In this document: piece by piece, positions 27,347-36,536 of the stretch | How the letters are laid out: every line of letters begins with the position of its first letter | How positions within the stretch are numbered: the first letter of the stretch is position 1 | Assembly (NCBI GenBank): GCA_016744905.1 | Contig: JADGDM010000012.1 | Location: 1-51,159 of the forward strand | Length of the DNA stretch: 51,159 nt | Reading direction: 5' to 3' | From: Sulfurimonadaceae bacterium | Lineage (GTDB): Bacteria; Campylobacterota; Campylobacteria; Campylobacterales; Sulfurimonadaceae | The notes under the pieces: model-generated | Told to the model about the DNA's origin: nothing | The model's database searches: none | Seen by the model: only the letters and a program-made list of their open reading frames with translations | Position numbers and translations under genes: made by a program

Positions 27347-29290
27347 ATCACTCATATTGAGTCTTAACCCTTTAAGGTGAGAGATTGGATGAGAGTAGGC
27401 GATACCTGAACCATCACCGGTAATGTCTAAGTCATTCATCACTTTTCTAATAATAGCATCAACATTTTTAGTTGGGGTGATAAACATAAGATTGGCATCC
27501 GTAGCCTCACTATGAAGTCTGTTGTAGAAGTTCTCCATCTGTCCAAGACCCATTCCATGAGCCGTCATGATGGTTACCCCTTTAGCCCCTGCATCTTTAG
27601 CGGCTAGTAGTGCTTCATCTTCTCTATCATGAGGCACGATAACGTGTACTGCTGAAAATTGAACCTGATAAGAGTGACGTTTATCCGTACCTTCAACGAC
27701 AACCGTTGAAAGATTCATATCATTGGCTGACTCAAGTGCATGAAGTAACTCATCTTGATGAATGGCTTCAAGCTCATGTGCCCCTTTAATCCCCATTTTC
27801 TCCGTGATAACACCATAGAGCATCACTGTAAGCATAGGAAAGAGTGAAGCAAAGGCAATAAGACCAAAACCATCAATCAGTGGGTCACGTCCTTCTATGT
27901 TGGTTGCAAGACCCAGTCCAAGTGCTGCTACTAAAGGGACAGTAACTGTTGAAGTTGTTACTCCACCACTGTCATAAGCGATAGCAATAATATATTTTGG
28001 CGCGATAAAAGTAAGGGCGATTACAAACATATATCCAACCATAATATAATAGACAATATTTCCACCATCAACAATTCTAAACGCACCTAAGGCAATACCA
28101 AAAGCAACGCCAAAGGCAACAAAGATACGCAGTACAAAATCATTAATCTTACCATCACTAATCTCTTTTGCTTTTTTTGCAATAGCGGTCAATGAAGGTT
28201 CAGCCATGGTGGTTGAAAAACCGATTGCAAAGGCAAACGTATAGATGATGGTGTTGCTGTCATTTTGCGTCAGTGCCGCAGCCATAGTTTCACCTAAAGG
28301 AAACAGACCCATCTCTAGACCGATGATAAAAGCATCAAGCCCTAAAACAACGAGTCCAAAACCAATCAATACCTCTTTTAAATTTTCAATACGCTTTTTT
28401 AAGATGACATATTGAAAAAATAGAATAACGGCTAAGATAGGCACCACGTCACCGAGAACACCAAGGAGGCCTTTTAGTATAGAAAGGAATGTAACACTCT
28501 CTTCAACAACAACCGCTTCTATAACGGGCGCGCTAATTTGAGTAGCTTCAAAAAGCGCAGGAGCTACGGTCGTGGTTACTTCAGCGATTTCATAAACATA
28601 GATACCATAAAACTGTACAAAAATCATCGGAGTTAATGAAGCAAAGGCAATTAAACCAAAACCATCTAAAACAGGATTTCTACCTTTAATGGTAGATGCA
28701 AGTCCAATACCAAGTGCGGCAACTAAAGGAACGGTTACTGTTGATGTGGTGACTCCACCAAGGTCAAAAGCAAGTCCAACGATGGCGTGTGGAGAGAAGG
28801 CAGTGGCTGCAATAACTAAGATATAACCACTGATGATGTAGTAGTGAATTGGATGACCTTTAATGATTCTCCAAACACCGATAACAATAGCAAATCCAAC
28901 AGAGAATGCAACCACCATTCTCAGAGTAAAGGCATCAATTCTGCCATCGCTGATACTTGCTGCTTTTTGGGCGATAACAACAAGTGCGGGTTCTGCAACA
29001 GTAGTACCAAAACCAATCATAAAAGAGAAGAGTATGATCCAAAAGGTAGAACCTTTATGTGCAAAATCACTGGCAAGACCTTCTCCAACAGGAAAGATAC
29101 CTACTTCAAGTCCCATTAAAAATATAGCAAGACCAATACCAACTATAAAAAGACCAGTCGCAACACTAAACCAATTTTCAGGGATGGTTTGAATGATGGC
29201 CAATTGAAAAAAGAGAACCACCAAAACGATAGGAAGTAGGTCTCTAAAGGACTCTTTGAGGAGCGTAAGAAATGAGGCGAAATTTAACAT
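27341..29290 (-). CDS. DUF1538 membrane protein with C-terminal PII-like domain
   Basis: A 649-residue inner-membrane protein. It has two homologous halves (about 5-250 and 270-510), each with FxMGLExGxFPxGE, then GxxTTVAEPALxVIAxKA or its equivalent, then GGVTTSTVTVPLVAALGxGLA, marking a DUF1538 duplication with inverted or pseudo-symmetric transporter character. The last about 110 residues are soluble and resemble PII proteins: VHVIVPHDREDEALLAAKDAGAKGVTIM, a short T-loop region, then an acidic strand and DAIIRKVMNDLDITGDGSGIAY. PII domains bind ATP/ADP and signal carbon, nitrogen or energy state. I infer a transporter or channel gated by its own PII domain. I know of no established substrate for this family. 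Confidence 0.88.
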   Translation of the reverse strand: MLNFASFLTLLKESFRDLLPIVLVVLFFQLAIIQTIPENWFSVATGLFIVGIGLAIFLMGLEVGIFPVGEGLASDFAHKGSTFWIILFSFMIGFGTTVAEPALVVIAQKAASISDGRIDAFTLRMVVAFSVGFAIVIGVWRIIKGHPIHYYIISGYILVIAATAFSPHAIVGLAFDLGGVTTSTVTVPLVAALGIGLASTIKGRNPVLDGFGLIAFASLTPMIFVQFYGIYVYEIAEVTTTVAPALFEATQISAPVIEAVVVEESVTFLSILKGLLGVLGDVVPILAVILFFQYVILKKRIENLKEVLIGFGLVVLGLDAFIIGLEMGLFPLGETMAAALTQNDSNTIIYTFAFAIGFSTTMAEPSLTAIAKKAKEISDGKINDFVLRIFVAFGVAFGIALGAFRIVDGGNIVYYIMVGYMFVIALTFIAPKYIIAIAYDSGGVTTSTVTVPLVAALGLGLATNIEGRDPLIDGFGLIAFASLFPMLTVMLYGVITEKMGIKGAHELEAIHQDELLHALESANDMNLSTVVVEGTDKRHSYQVQFSAVHVIVPHDREDEALLAAKDAGAKGVTIMTAHGMGLGQMENFYNRLHSEATDANLMFITPTKNVDAIIRKVMNDLDITGDGSGIAYSHPISHLKGLRLNMSDL

Positions 29291-29427
29291 ATTTTATCTT
29301 CGTATTAATTTTTCGTATTCTATCTAATTCTGAGGTTATTTGAGAAAAAATATATGCTAAATCTAATTAAAATTATAAGAAGTATGTATTAAGGTAATAG
29401 GTGGTGATAAAAGAGAAAATAATAACA

Positions 29428-32253
29428 CTATTTTTTATTGTCAATTCCATCTATTAGTACTTTTTCAAACTCTTTTGCAGGAAGAGGTCTTGAGTAGTAG
29501 TAACCTTGAATATTTGTACAACCATTGTTTAGTAAAAACTCTTTTTGATCCTTGGTTTCTACCCCTTCAGCAATGATAGTTAGATTTAAAACTTTCGCTA
29601 GGGCGATAATAGCTTGAGAGATGGCAATATCTTCGATATCATGAGGAATATCTCTAATAAATGATTGATCAATTTTTAATTTATCAATAGGGAATTTTTT
29701 CAGATAAGACAAAGAAGAGTAACCTGTTCCAAAATCATCAATCGCCAATTCAATACCTAAGGCACTAATCTGATTTAAAATTTCAATGGCCTCTTCTGGG
29801 TGTGTCATAACTTGTCCCTCAGTCACTTCTAGTTCAATCCACTGCGCCTTACATCTGGTTTCATGAAGTAAGCTTTTGAACATAAGTAGGAAATCTTTTT
29901 TTTCTAGCTGCTTGATAGCAAGGTTGAGGGCCAGTCGTCCTGGATTTAATCCTTGCTCATACCATTGAACGAACTGGATCATGGCAGTACGCATCACAAT
30001 TTGGTCAAGTTCGATGATAAGTCCAGTGAGTTCAGCTAAGGGGATGAATTTTGCAGGTGAAATAATGCCCATACTTGGGTGGTTCCACCTAACCAATGCT
30101 TCCATTCCTATGATTTTATTATTTTGCGCATCGACTTGTGCTTGATAGTAAACAATAAAGTCACCTCTTTTCAGTGATTCTCTTAAACTTGTTTCCATGA
30201 CGACACGTTCAAAGGCAAGTTCTGTCATCTCAGAACTGTAAAATTGATAATTATTACGACCTTCATCCTTAGCCTTATACATGGCTGCATCGGCGTATTT
30301 TAATAAATTTTGCGCCGATCCTCCATCATCTGGATAAAGACTGATTCCAATGCTACTGGAGACATATAAAATATTGTCTTCTATCTTTATGGGTGTAGAG
30401 AGTTCATCTATGATTTTTTGTGCCAGAAATGAGATATCTTGTGCATGATTGAGGTTTTCGACGATGATGGTGAATTCATCACCTCCTAAGCGCGCTAAGG
30501 TGTCTTCCTTTCGAATAGTTTGAGAGAGTCTATCCGTCACAGTTTTAAGTATCTCATCACCTACGGCATGTCCTAAAGAATCATTAATCTCTTTAAAATG
30601 ATCAAGATCAATAAAAAGCAGTGCCATAATTTGCTTGTTCCGTTGCGCTTTTTTAATACTATGTTCGAGTCTATCATTAAAAAGTAGACGGTTTGGTAGA
30701 CCTGTTAACGCATCATGATGGGCTTGAAAGTCTAGCGCATCTTGTGCTTTTTTCTTTTGTGTAATATCTTGACTGTATCCAATAAATCCAATAACATGAT
30801 TACTTTCATCTTTTAAAAGTGAAAGGGTCAAATCTGCGTCAATAACTATTTTACATTTTTTAACAAGATGGACCACTGAATGTACTTCCCCTGTCTCTTT
30901 TAGGCGCTTCATATTGTCTTGTAATTTTTGATGCTCCTCTTTTAAATAAATGATAGAAATATGTTTACCCAGTATCTCTTCTTTGGTATATCCAAGAATC
31001 ATCTCTGAGCCAATATTCCAACTGGTAATCATTCCCTCTAAATCAGTAGAAATAACACTGTCATGAATTTGATCAATAATCTGAGACTGTTGCGCATACT
31101 TAAGTTGTAAAGCTCTTTTTTCTGTTATGTCGGTATGGGTTCCTGTCATACGTATGGCTTTATGATTTTCATCATAGATAGTTTTACCTCTTGCTTGTAT
31201 CCATACCCATGAACCATCTTTATGTCTTAGTCTATGAACACGTTCAAAATATTTTGTCTCTGCATTAATATTTTCTTCTACACTAGAGAGAATATCTTCA
31301 ATGTCATGCGGATGTATACGCTCTTTCCAGGTAGAAAATTTATTTTCAAGTTCATTTTCAAGGTATCCCAACATCTCTTTCCATCGTGGAGAGAAATAGA
31401 CAGCATCATTAAGAAGATTCCAGTCCCAAAGTCCATCAAGATTGGCCTGTAGAGCAAGTTCCATTCTCTCATTTAGATGAAGAATCTTCTCATTTTTAGT
31501 ATGTATTTCTGTGATGTCGCGACTGATTCCAATAAGTCCAAGTGTTTCATTGGAATCATTATAAAAAGGTGTTTTTGATGTACTAAGTAGTACTTTCTTT
31601 CCATCAGGATAGTCAACCCACTCTTCATTGATGATAGTTTTTTGTTGTACCAACATTTCTAAGTCTTTATTTATAAAGAAGTTACCAACTTCTTCTCCAA
31701 AAAGTTCGATATCGTTGTGGTTGACAATCTCTTCATGAGTTTTTCCAACAAATTTTTCAAAGGCGCTATTACAGCCTAGATAATACCCATTATGATTGAG
31801 ATAATCTTTATAAAAAATTAAATCAGGGGTTGCATCGAGGACGGATCTCAGTAGGTTTTTTTGATAAACTTCTTTTTGCTGTGCTTCTACCTTTTGAGTA
31901 ATATCAACAATAATCCAGAGTACTTCATTTTGATTGGGAACAACGTCACCTGAGACATTAGCCCAAAAAAGTTCGCCATTTTTACGTTTAAATTGGTAAT
32001 CAATAGAAACAGATTCACCTTTTAAGACAAAGTCAAAGGCAAGTCTTGCAAATTCTTTGTATGTGGTGTGTGAAATATGTAAAATTTCAGCGCTACTATT
32101 AAGAAAATCTTCTTCATTAAAGCCAGACATCTCACATAAGTGTTGATTAACAAAAAGATTATTTCTATCTTTATCAACCACCAGTATTCCAATATGAGAA
32201 CTTTTTAATATCTGTTCTAACCAGTAGGGTTTTTGATCATATAATGTATTCAT
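29428..32253 (-). CDS. Multi-PAS GGDEF-EAL c-di-GMP protein
   Basis: A 941-residue cytosolic sensor. Four PAS/PAC modules run in series (about 10-125, 130-250, 265-380 and 390-500; for example GILVVDKDRNNLFVNQHLCEMSGF and the PAS_3-like LDGLWDWNLLNDAVYFSPRWKEMLGY). The GGDEF domain has GGDEF at 590-594 with the RxxD inhibitory site (RKED, 581-584). The EAL domain has EAL at 718-720 in GMEALVRW, with DDFGTGYSS and AEGVETKDQ later. Both signatures are intact. No membrane segments are seen. It is a single gene with 137 bases upstream of it to the DUF1538 start in the opposite sense of travel. The cue is unknown; redox or oxygen sensing is common for such PAS arrays. Confidence 0.94.
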   Translation of the reverse strand: MNTLYDQKPYWLEQILKSSHIGILVVDKDRNNLFVNQHLCEMSGFNEEDFLNSSAEILHISHTTYKEFARLAFDFVLKGESVSIDYQFKRKNGELFWANVSGDVVPNQNEVLWIIVDITQKVEAQQKEVYQKNLLRSVLDATPDLIFYKDYLNHNGYYLGCNSAFEKFVGKTHEEIVNHNDIELFGEEVGNFFINKDLEMLVQQKTIINEEWVDYPDGKKVLLSTSKTPFYNDSNETLGLIGISRDITEIHTKNEKILHLNERMELALQANLDGLWDWNLLNDAVYFSPRWKEMLGYLENELENKFSTWKERIHPHDIEDILSSVEENINAETKYFERVHRLRHKDGSWVWIQARGKTIYDENHKAIRMTGTHTDITEKRALQLKYAQQSQIIDQIHDSVISTDLEGMITSWNIGSEMILGYTKEEILGKHISIIYLKEEHQKLQDNMKRLKETGEVHSVVHLVKKCKIVIDADLTLSLLKDESNHVIGFIGYSQDITQKKKAQDALDFQAHHDALTGLPNRLLFNDRLEHSIKKAQRNKQIMALLFIDLDHFKEINDSLGHAVGDEILKTVTDRLSQTIRKEDTLARLGGDEFTIIVENLNHAQDISFLAQKIIDELSTPIKIEDNILYVSSSIGISLYPDDGGSAQNLLKYADAAMYKAKDEGRNNYQFYSSEMTELAFERVVMETSLRESLKRGDFIVYYQAQVDAQNNKIIGMEALVRWNHPSMGIISPAKFIPLAELTGLIIELDQIVMRTAMIQFVQWYEQGLNPGRLALNLAIKQLEKKDFLLMFKSLLHETRCKAQWIELEVTEGQVMTHPEEAIEILNQISALGIELAIDDFGTGYSSLSYLKKFPIDKLKIDQSFIRDIPHDIEDIAISQAIIALAKVLNLTIIAEGVETKDQKEFLLNNGCTNIQGYYYSRPLPAKEFEKVLIDGIDNKK

Positions 32254-32365
32254 ACTACATGATAGAAAAATTGCGATTAAAAGACAGTGAATATTAATCT
32301 AGAAAAAGAAAAGAGGATTGACTGTGAGAAGTTTTTGATAAAAAACCTGGAAGTTGTCTTGTGTT

Positions 32366-33253
32366 TTAAAACTTATAGGCTAAGGAGAGTGAACCATATC
32401 CATGGGACGCTTCTTGCGTACTGTACTCTTTTGAGAGGTAGGTGTCACTTAGGCTAAGTATATAACCTTGATATTCAAGGACTGCTCCTATATTGACCTG
32501 CGCTAAAAATTTACTTTTATCGACACTGGGACTGTCTTGAAAAGTATTTCCATCTAAAAAAATATCACGTACGACATAACTCAGCGCGCTGGAAGCATAA
32601 AAATAGAAGCTAAATTGTTTATTATTATGCAGACTTAATGCGTTCTCAAACCCTGCTTTAATAGGGGCGATACCAAAGTCATCTTTGATATGATAACCCA
32701 GACGATAACTTAGACCTACCGTGACACTGGTATCCACTGTACCGAGCGCAATATTATAGTTTAAGATAAGGTCTTGATACTCTTTTTTGAGGTACTTAAA
32801 GTACTCAGCATTAGAGAGATTAAAGGTGACTTCATCATGAAGTTGATAATCCCAAGCAGGAAGATCTGAACTGGGTGTATTTTGATGTAAGAGTTTTTGC
32901 ATAAAACCAGCCCCTGATGAAGGACCAAGCAGACCCAATTCAAAGTTGTAACTACTGAGTGAGTTTTTTGAAAAATAGTAGTTGGTAAAACTTAGATAAA
33001 TATAACCTGCATAAGGTCTGTCATTTGGATCAGGGGGAACCAATGAAGGATCGGATGGATTATAAATACTTTGCCCTAAAGCGATGGCGTACTTATTTTC
33101 ACTGTCTTTGCCTAGTATAAATGAGAGTTTCGCACCATGGGTATATTGTTTGTCACTTTGATTGGGTAGATCATTATCAACGCTAAGATTGATTTGATCC
33201 AGCGCGCTTAGGCGACTGAAAAAAAGTAGAAGTAGAAGGAGAAAAGTTCTTAT
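32366..33253 (-). CDS. lpxR: LpxR-like lipid A 3'-O-deacylase (DUF2219) with apparent ATA start
   Basis: A 295-residue outer-membrane beta-barrel of the LpxR/DUF2219 family, which removes 3'-acyloxyacyl chains from lipid A. Read from the ATA at 33253, the protein begins with a good signal peptide (MRTF, six leucines, FFSRLSA) and then the family's N-terminal block [20 protein letters not shown], with the Asn-Asp pair at 27-28 and Thr38. [25 protein letters not shown] (His123) and [10 protein letters not shown] follow, and it ends in AYKF. The first ordinary start, TTG at 33043, would lose the signal and the active-site Asn-Asp. ATA overlaps the dnaJ stop as ATAA, just as ATGA couplings do, and AAAGG lies 9 bases upstream. 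Confidence 0.82.
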   Translation of the reverse strand: MRTFLLLLLLFFSRLSALDQINLSVDNDLPNQSDKQYTHGAKLSFILGKDSENKYAIALGQSIYNPSDPSLVPPDPNDRPYAGYIYLSFTNYYFSKNSLSSYNFELGLLGPSSGAGFMQKLLHQNTPSSDLPAWDYQLHDEVTFNLSNAEYFKYLKKEYQDLILNYNIALGTVDTSVTVGLSYRLGYHIKDDFGIAPIKAGFENALSLHNNKQFSFYFYASSALSYVVRDIFLDGNTFQDSPSVDKSKFLAQVNIGAVLEYQGYILSLSDTYLSKEYSTQEASHGYGSLSLAYKF

Positions 33254-34386
33254 TTGAACCAGCCTTTAACCTTGTCAAATGCAGAGTCTAAAGTGCTTTC
33301 AGATGGTTTAGATTCAATACCAAATGACTCTTGAAGTTTATTCAATAATTCACGTTGTTCGTCATTCATAGATTTTGGATAAGTGAGTGTAATTTGTGCA
33401 ATCAAATCACCCTTACCATGCCCATGAACATCTTCGATACCTTCACCTCTAAACTTATAGTGCTGTTTATCTTTAGTACCCTTATCAAGGTTAAGCTCAA
33501 GCTCACCTGTCAAAGAAGGGATGGTTAAAGTCTCACCAAGAACTGCTTGTGTAAAGAATACAGGTACTTCCAAGTAGATATCATTTTCACTTCTGATAAA
33601 GTGTTTGTCTTCTTGAACATTAAAAGTGACATAAAGATCACCACGGTTTCCACGTTTGCCGATGTTTCCTTTTCCAGAAACTCTTAAACGATTTCCATTG
33701 TCTATTCCAGCTGGAATGTTTACTTTAACACTCTCTTTAACGTTTTCATATCCTGAACCGTTACATGAGTTACATTTTGAGGTAGCACTTTGTCCCGCTC
33801 CATTACAAACTGGACAAGTCTGTGCAAATGTCATGAAACCTTGACGCATATGGACTTGTCCACTACCTCCACATTGACTACATGTAGAAACTTTGCCATC
33901 TTTGGCGCCGCTTCCCTTACATGGTTTACAAGAGGTTTTATATTTAAACTCGATATCTTTTTCACAACCAAATACGGCTTCATGAAAACTGATGGTCATT
34001 TCGATGCTAAGATCTAGTGAGTACTTGTCTTGATCCGCAGGATTTTGACGACGACGGCTTCCACCGCCTCCACCAAACATCTCTTCAAACATTGAACCAA
34101 GGTCATCAAAGCCACCTGATGAACGACGACCACCGCCGCCTCCGCCATTTTGCAGGCCTTCTTTACCATATCTGTCGTAGATGCCACGCTGTTGGTCATC
34201 GCTGAGCACTTGATAGGCTTCATTACAAAGCTTAAATTTGTGCTCTGCTTCCGTATCATCAGGATTTTTATCTGGGTGATACTTCTTTGCCATCTTTCTA
34301 TAAGCTTTTTTAATAATAGTCTTATCTGTGGTCTGTGTAATTTCTAAAATTTCGTAATAACTGAGGTCTTCCATTAATTCGTCCAT
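33250..34386 (-). CDS. dnaJ: Chaperone DnaJ
   Basis: A 378-residue Hsp40 co-chaperone that delivers unfolded proteins to DnaK and stimulates its ATPase. The J domain has the HPDKNP signature near residues 37-42. A glycine-rich linker ([12 protein letters not shown] and GGGGGSRRR) follows. The zinc region has four CXXCXGXG repeats: [24 protein letters not shown] and CNSCNGSG. C-terminal substrate-binding domains complete a full-length type I DnaJ. A second ATG four codons in is also possible ([10 protein letters not shown]). The end of the gene overlaps the apparent ATA start of the lpxR-like gene, so the two are probably one transcript. Confidence 0.97.
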   Translation of the reverse strand: MDELMEDLSYYEILEITQTTDKTIIKKAYRKMAKKYHPDKNPDDTEAEHKFKLCNEAYQVLSDDQQRGIYDRYGKEGLQNGGGGGGRRSSGGFDDLGSMFEEMFGGGGGSRRRQNPADQDKYSLDLSIEMTISFHEAVFGCEKDIEFKYKTSCKPCKGSGAKDGKVSTCSQCGGSGQVHMRQGFMTFAQTCPVCNGAGQSATSKCNSCNGSGYENVKESVKVNIPAGIDNGNRLRVSGKGNIGKRGNRGDLYVTFNVQEDKHFIRSENDIYLEVPVFFTQAVLGETLTIPSLTGELELNLDKGTKDKQHYKFRGEGIEDVHGHGKGDLIAQITLTYPKSMNDEQRELLNKLQESFGIESKPSESTLDSAFDKVKGWFK

Positions 34387-34403
34387 AAAAAATATTTTCG
34401 CGA

Positions 34404-34409
34404 TTATAT
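34404..34409 (-). promoter_or_regulatory. Putative -10 element of dnaJ-lpxR
   Basis: On the minus strand this reads TATAAT followed by CGCGAAAATAT. The same arrangement (TATAAT-CGCGAATATTA) occurs upstream of frdC, which supports a shared promoter style. It lies 18 bases before the dnaJ start codon. Confidence 0.5.
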
Positions 34410-34443
34410 CTATTTACAGCAAATAATTGGCATAATTGCTCTT

Positions 34444-35556
34444 ATGAAATATAAATTAACCCTTTTACTTTTTTCCTTTTTTCTTCTTTCACTGTTTTCA
34501 GGATGTTCATTTAAAAATGATACCGTTAAAATTAATAACCTTGAACTGGAGCCTGCACATCATTCTAAACTGCCTGCGTGGGAGGAACAAAACTTTGATG
34601 TTTTACTCTCTCTTTTAAAGGATGAGTGTGTTTTTAAAAAGACACAAAAAGTCTATGGAGATATCTGTGCCAGCGCGCTGGATACAAATAACTCTCAAAC
34701 ATTTTTTGAAGAGTACTTCACCCTTTATCAGATTATAGATAGAGATAAAAAAGACAATATTGGGATGTTGACCGGTTATTATGAAGCCTCATTACATGGT
34801 TCTCGTACAAAAAGTGACATCTATAAATACCCACTTTATGAGGTGCCTGATGATTTGATTACCGTAGATTTGGGTTCTATCTATCCTGAGTTAAAACGTA
34901 AAAGATTGCGTGGTAAAGTCGTAGGGAATAAACTTGTTCCTTACTCAGTGCGTTCGGATATGCAAGATCTAAACAGTTCTATCATCTGTTATGTGGATGA
35001 TAAGGTTGATCGTTTCTTTTTAGAAGTACAAGGTTCAGGCCGTATCGAACTTGACAATAATGAAACAATCTTTGTAGGTTACGCCAATCAAAACGGACAT
35101 AAGTACCGCTCAATTGGTCGTTATTTGGTTAAAAATGAAGAGATACCCTTGAAAGATGTCTCACTTCAAAGTATCCGTGCATGGTTGGAAAAAAACCCCT
35201 CACGTGTGGATGAAGTGCTCAATTACAATGAATCATATGTCTTTTTTGAACAACGACAAAATGCGGCAACAGGCGCACTGGGTATTGAGTTACGTGCAGA
35301 ATACGCAGTGGCTGTTGATCCAAAGTACATTCCGTTAGGCTCTTTGCTTTTTGTAGATGCTACTTATCCAAATAGCGAAGAGAAGTTACAAAAACTGGTT
35401 TTTGCACAAGATACTGGTGGCGCTATCAAAGGTGCTGTACGCGCTGACTTCTTTTTTGGTTTTGGTGAGCGCGCTAGAGAACTCGCAGGTGAGATGAAAC
35501 AAGATCTGAAGATGTATATTTTGTTGCCGAATATTGAAGAGATTGAGTCATTATGA
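34444..35556 (+). CDS. mltA: Membrane-bound lytic murein transglycosylase A
   Basis: A 370-residue lipoprotein. The signal MKYKLTLLLFSFFLLSLFSGC has lipobox LFSGC. The MltA domain follows (MLTGYYEASLHGSRTKSD, KYPLYEVPDDL, DDKVDRFFLEVQGSGRIEL, VGYANQNGHKYRSIG), then the C-terminal 3D domain with FAQDTGGAIKGAVRADFFFG, where the Asp residues form the catalytic site. It cleaves peptidoglycan to 1,6-anhydromuropeptides during wall turnover. A CATAAT box ends about 7 bases before the ATG and no ribosome binding site is seen, so the mRNA may be leaderless. The stop overlaps the recR start by four bases (ATGA). Confidence 0.95.
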   Translation: MKYKLTLLLFSFFLLSLFSGCSFKNDTVKINNLELEPAHHSKLPAWEEQNFDVLLSLLKDECVFKKTQKVYGDICASALDTNNSQTFFEEYFTLYQIIDRDKKDNIGMLTGYYEASLHGSRTKSDIYKYPLYEVPDDLITVDLGSIYPELKRKRLRGKVVGNKLVPYSVRSDMQDLNSSIICYVDDKVDRFFLEVQGSGRIELDNNETIFVGYANQNGHKYRSIGRYLVKNEEIPLKDVSLQSIRAWLEKNPSRVDEVLNYNESYVFFEQRQNAATGALGIELRAEYAVAVDPKYIPLGSLLFVDATYPNSEEKLQKLVFAQDTGGAIKGAVRADFFFGFGERARELAGEMKQDLKMYILLPNIEEIESL

Positions 35557-36122
35557 AAAAAAATCTAGCCAAGTTTAAAGCCTTAGTTGAAGCATTAGAA
35601 GAGTTGCCAACCATAGGAAAAAAATCAGCCACCCGTTTGGCCTATCATATGGTAATGAGTGACAGTTTTGGAGCGATGAAAATTGCCCACGCTATAGAGA
35701 GCGCACTGGGAAGCCTCAGACGTTGTAGTTCATGTGGGGGAATTAGTGAAGATGAGCTGTGTGATATCTGCTCAGACATGGGGCGTGACCATGGACTGCT
35801 GTGTATTGTTCAAAGTGCCAAAGATATTTTAACCATTGAAGAAAATGGCCTCTTTGATGGTCGCTATTTTGTATTGGATTCTTTAGAAACTCTGGACATC
35901 GAACATCTACGTTCCATGGTTGAAAGTGGTATCAGTGAAGTCGTATTTGCTTTAAGCCCTTCTATCAGTTCTGACGCACTTATCCTCTATGTCGAGAATA
36001 AACTCGAACACTGTGATGTGCATTTTACAAGAATCGCCCAAGGCGTTCCAACAGGTGTAAGCTTAGAAAATGTAGATGTTATCTCACTCACACGTGCTTT
36101 GAGTGATAGGGTAAAGATTTAG
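35553..36122 (+). CDS. recR: Recombination mediator RecR
   Basis: A 189-residue protein of the RecFOR pathway, which helps load RecA at single-strand gaps. The helix-hairpin-helix region LPTIGKKSATRLAYHM is followed by a Cys4 zinc finger (CSSCGG and CDIC) and a Toprim domain (LLCIVQSAKDILTIEENGLFDGRYFVL). The C-terminal Walker-B-like region GVPTGVSLENVDVISLTRAL fits the family, and length is close to the normal 195-200. It is translationally coupled to mltA by a four-base overlap. Confidence 0.96.
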   Translation: MKKNLAKFKALVEALEELPTIGKKSATRLAYHMVMSDSFGAMKIAHAIESALGSLRRCSSCGGISEDELCDICSDMGRDHGLLCIVQSAKDILTIEENGLFDGRYFVLDSLETLDIEHLRSMVESGISEVVFALSPSISSDALILYVENKLEHCDVHFTRIAQGVPTGVSLENVDVISLTRALSDRVKI

Positions 36123-36137
36123 TCATTATAATTATGA

Positions 36138-36143
36138 TATAAT
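36138..36143 (+). promoter_or_regulatory. Putative -10 element giving a leaderless start
   Basis: TATAAT ends 5 bases before the ATG of the 75-residue membrane protein. A start point about 7 bases past the box would fall on the start codon itself. No ribosome binding site lies in between. Confidence 0.4.
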
Positions 36144-36148
36144 TTGTT

Positions 36149-36376
36149 ATGGCTAAATTAGATGAGATTAAAGAATTTATAGGATTTTTAAAAGCAATAT
36201 TCATCATGCTGGCGGTAATAAATACCTCTTTGATTGCATGGGTTTTTAAAAGTTTTAATACTGAACTAGAATTTAAACTTTATATTGTCAATGGTTTAAT
36301 AGTTTTTATTAGTATTGCGATAGCCTTACTTTTTTTAAAAATATTAAAAGAAATCAAAAAGTTAAAGGATTTGTAA
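36149..36376 (+). CDS. Small two-helix membrane protein
   Basis: A 75-residue protein with two hydrophobic helices (about 12-33 and 42-64), a short polar loop and a lysine-rich tail (KILKEIKKLKDL). I recognise no named family. It is 27 bases after recR, but a TATAAT box just upstream suggests its own, possibly leaderless, transcript. A second, even smaller membrane protein begins 1 base after its stop, so the two are probably produced together, as in some toxin, holin-like or regulatory microprotein pairs; nothing in the sequence decides between these. Confidence 0.7.
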   Translation: MAKLDEIKEFIGFLKAIFIMLAVINTSLIAWVFKSFNTELEFKLYIVNGLIVFISIAIALLFLKILKEIKKLKDL

Positions 36377-36377
36377 G

Positions 36378-36461
36378 ATGATATCTTTATTACTTTCTCT
36401 CTTTACAGGAATTGCATTAATAATTTTTATGGCAATTCAAATTAGAAAATTTCAATATTAG
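36378..36461 (+). CDS. 27-residue membrane microprotein
   Basis: A 27-residue open frame (MISLLLSLFTGIALIIFMAI then QIRKFQY) with one hydrophobic helix and a basic tail. AAAGGA lies 8 bases before its ATG, inside the end of the preceding 75-residue membrane protein gene, and the ATG is 1 base after that gene's stop. A hairpin with U-run begins at its stop codon. The ribosome binding site, tight spacing and terminator together make it a likely real gene. Family unknown. Confidence 0.6.
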   Translation: MISLLLSLFTGIALIIFMAIQIRKFQY

Positions 36462-36478
36462 AAACTTTCTAATTTTTT
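36457..36478 (+). terminator. Intrinsic terminator after the two small membrane proteins
   Basis: ATTAGAA and TTCTAAT form a perfect 7-bp stem around the loop ACT, followed by a run of five T. It begins at the stop codon of the 27-residue protein. The stem is AT-rich, so efficiency may be modest. Confidence 0.55.
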
Positions 36479-36536
36479 AAATCCCTATCAACTACTCAGT
36501 TCTATGCGCTATCTTTATTTTCTAAGCCCCTATTGA

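Noticed and set aside
32331-32346. GTTTTT/AAAAAC hairpin after the lpxR-like gene
   Set aside because: Six A-T-rich pairs only; too weak to call a terminator with confidence.
32366-33043. LpxR-like gene starting at TTG 33043
   Set aside because: This start removes the signal peptide and the conserved N-terminal block that is clearly encoded upstream without interruption.
34041-34155. Glycine-rich repeats as a tandem DNA repeat
   Set aside because: They are the normal G/F linker of DnaJ.
33790-34347. Several open frames inside dnaJ on both strands
   Set aside because: They mirror the glycine-rich and cysteine-rich coding of dnaJ, have no ribosome binding site and no protein-like composition of their own.
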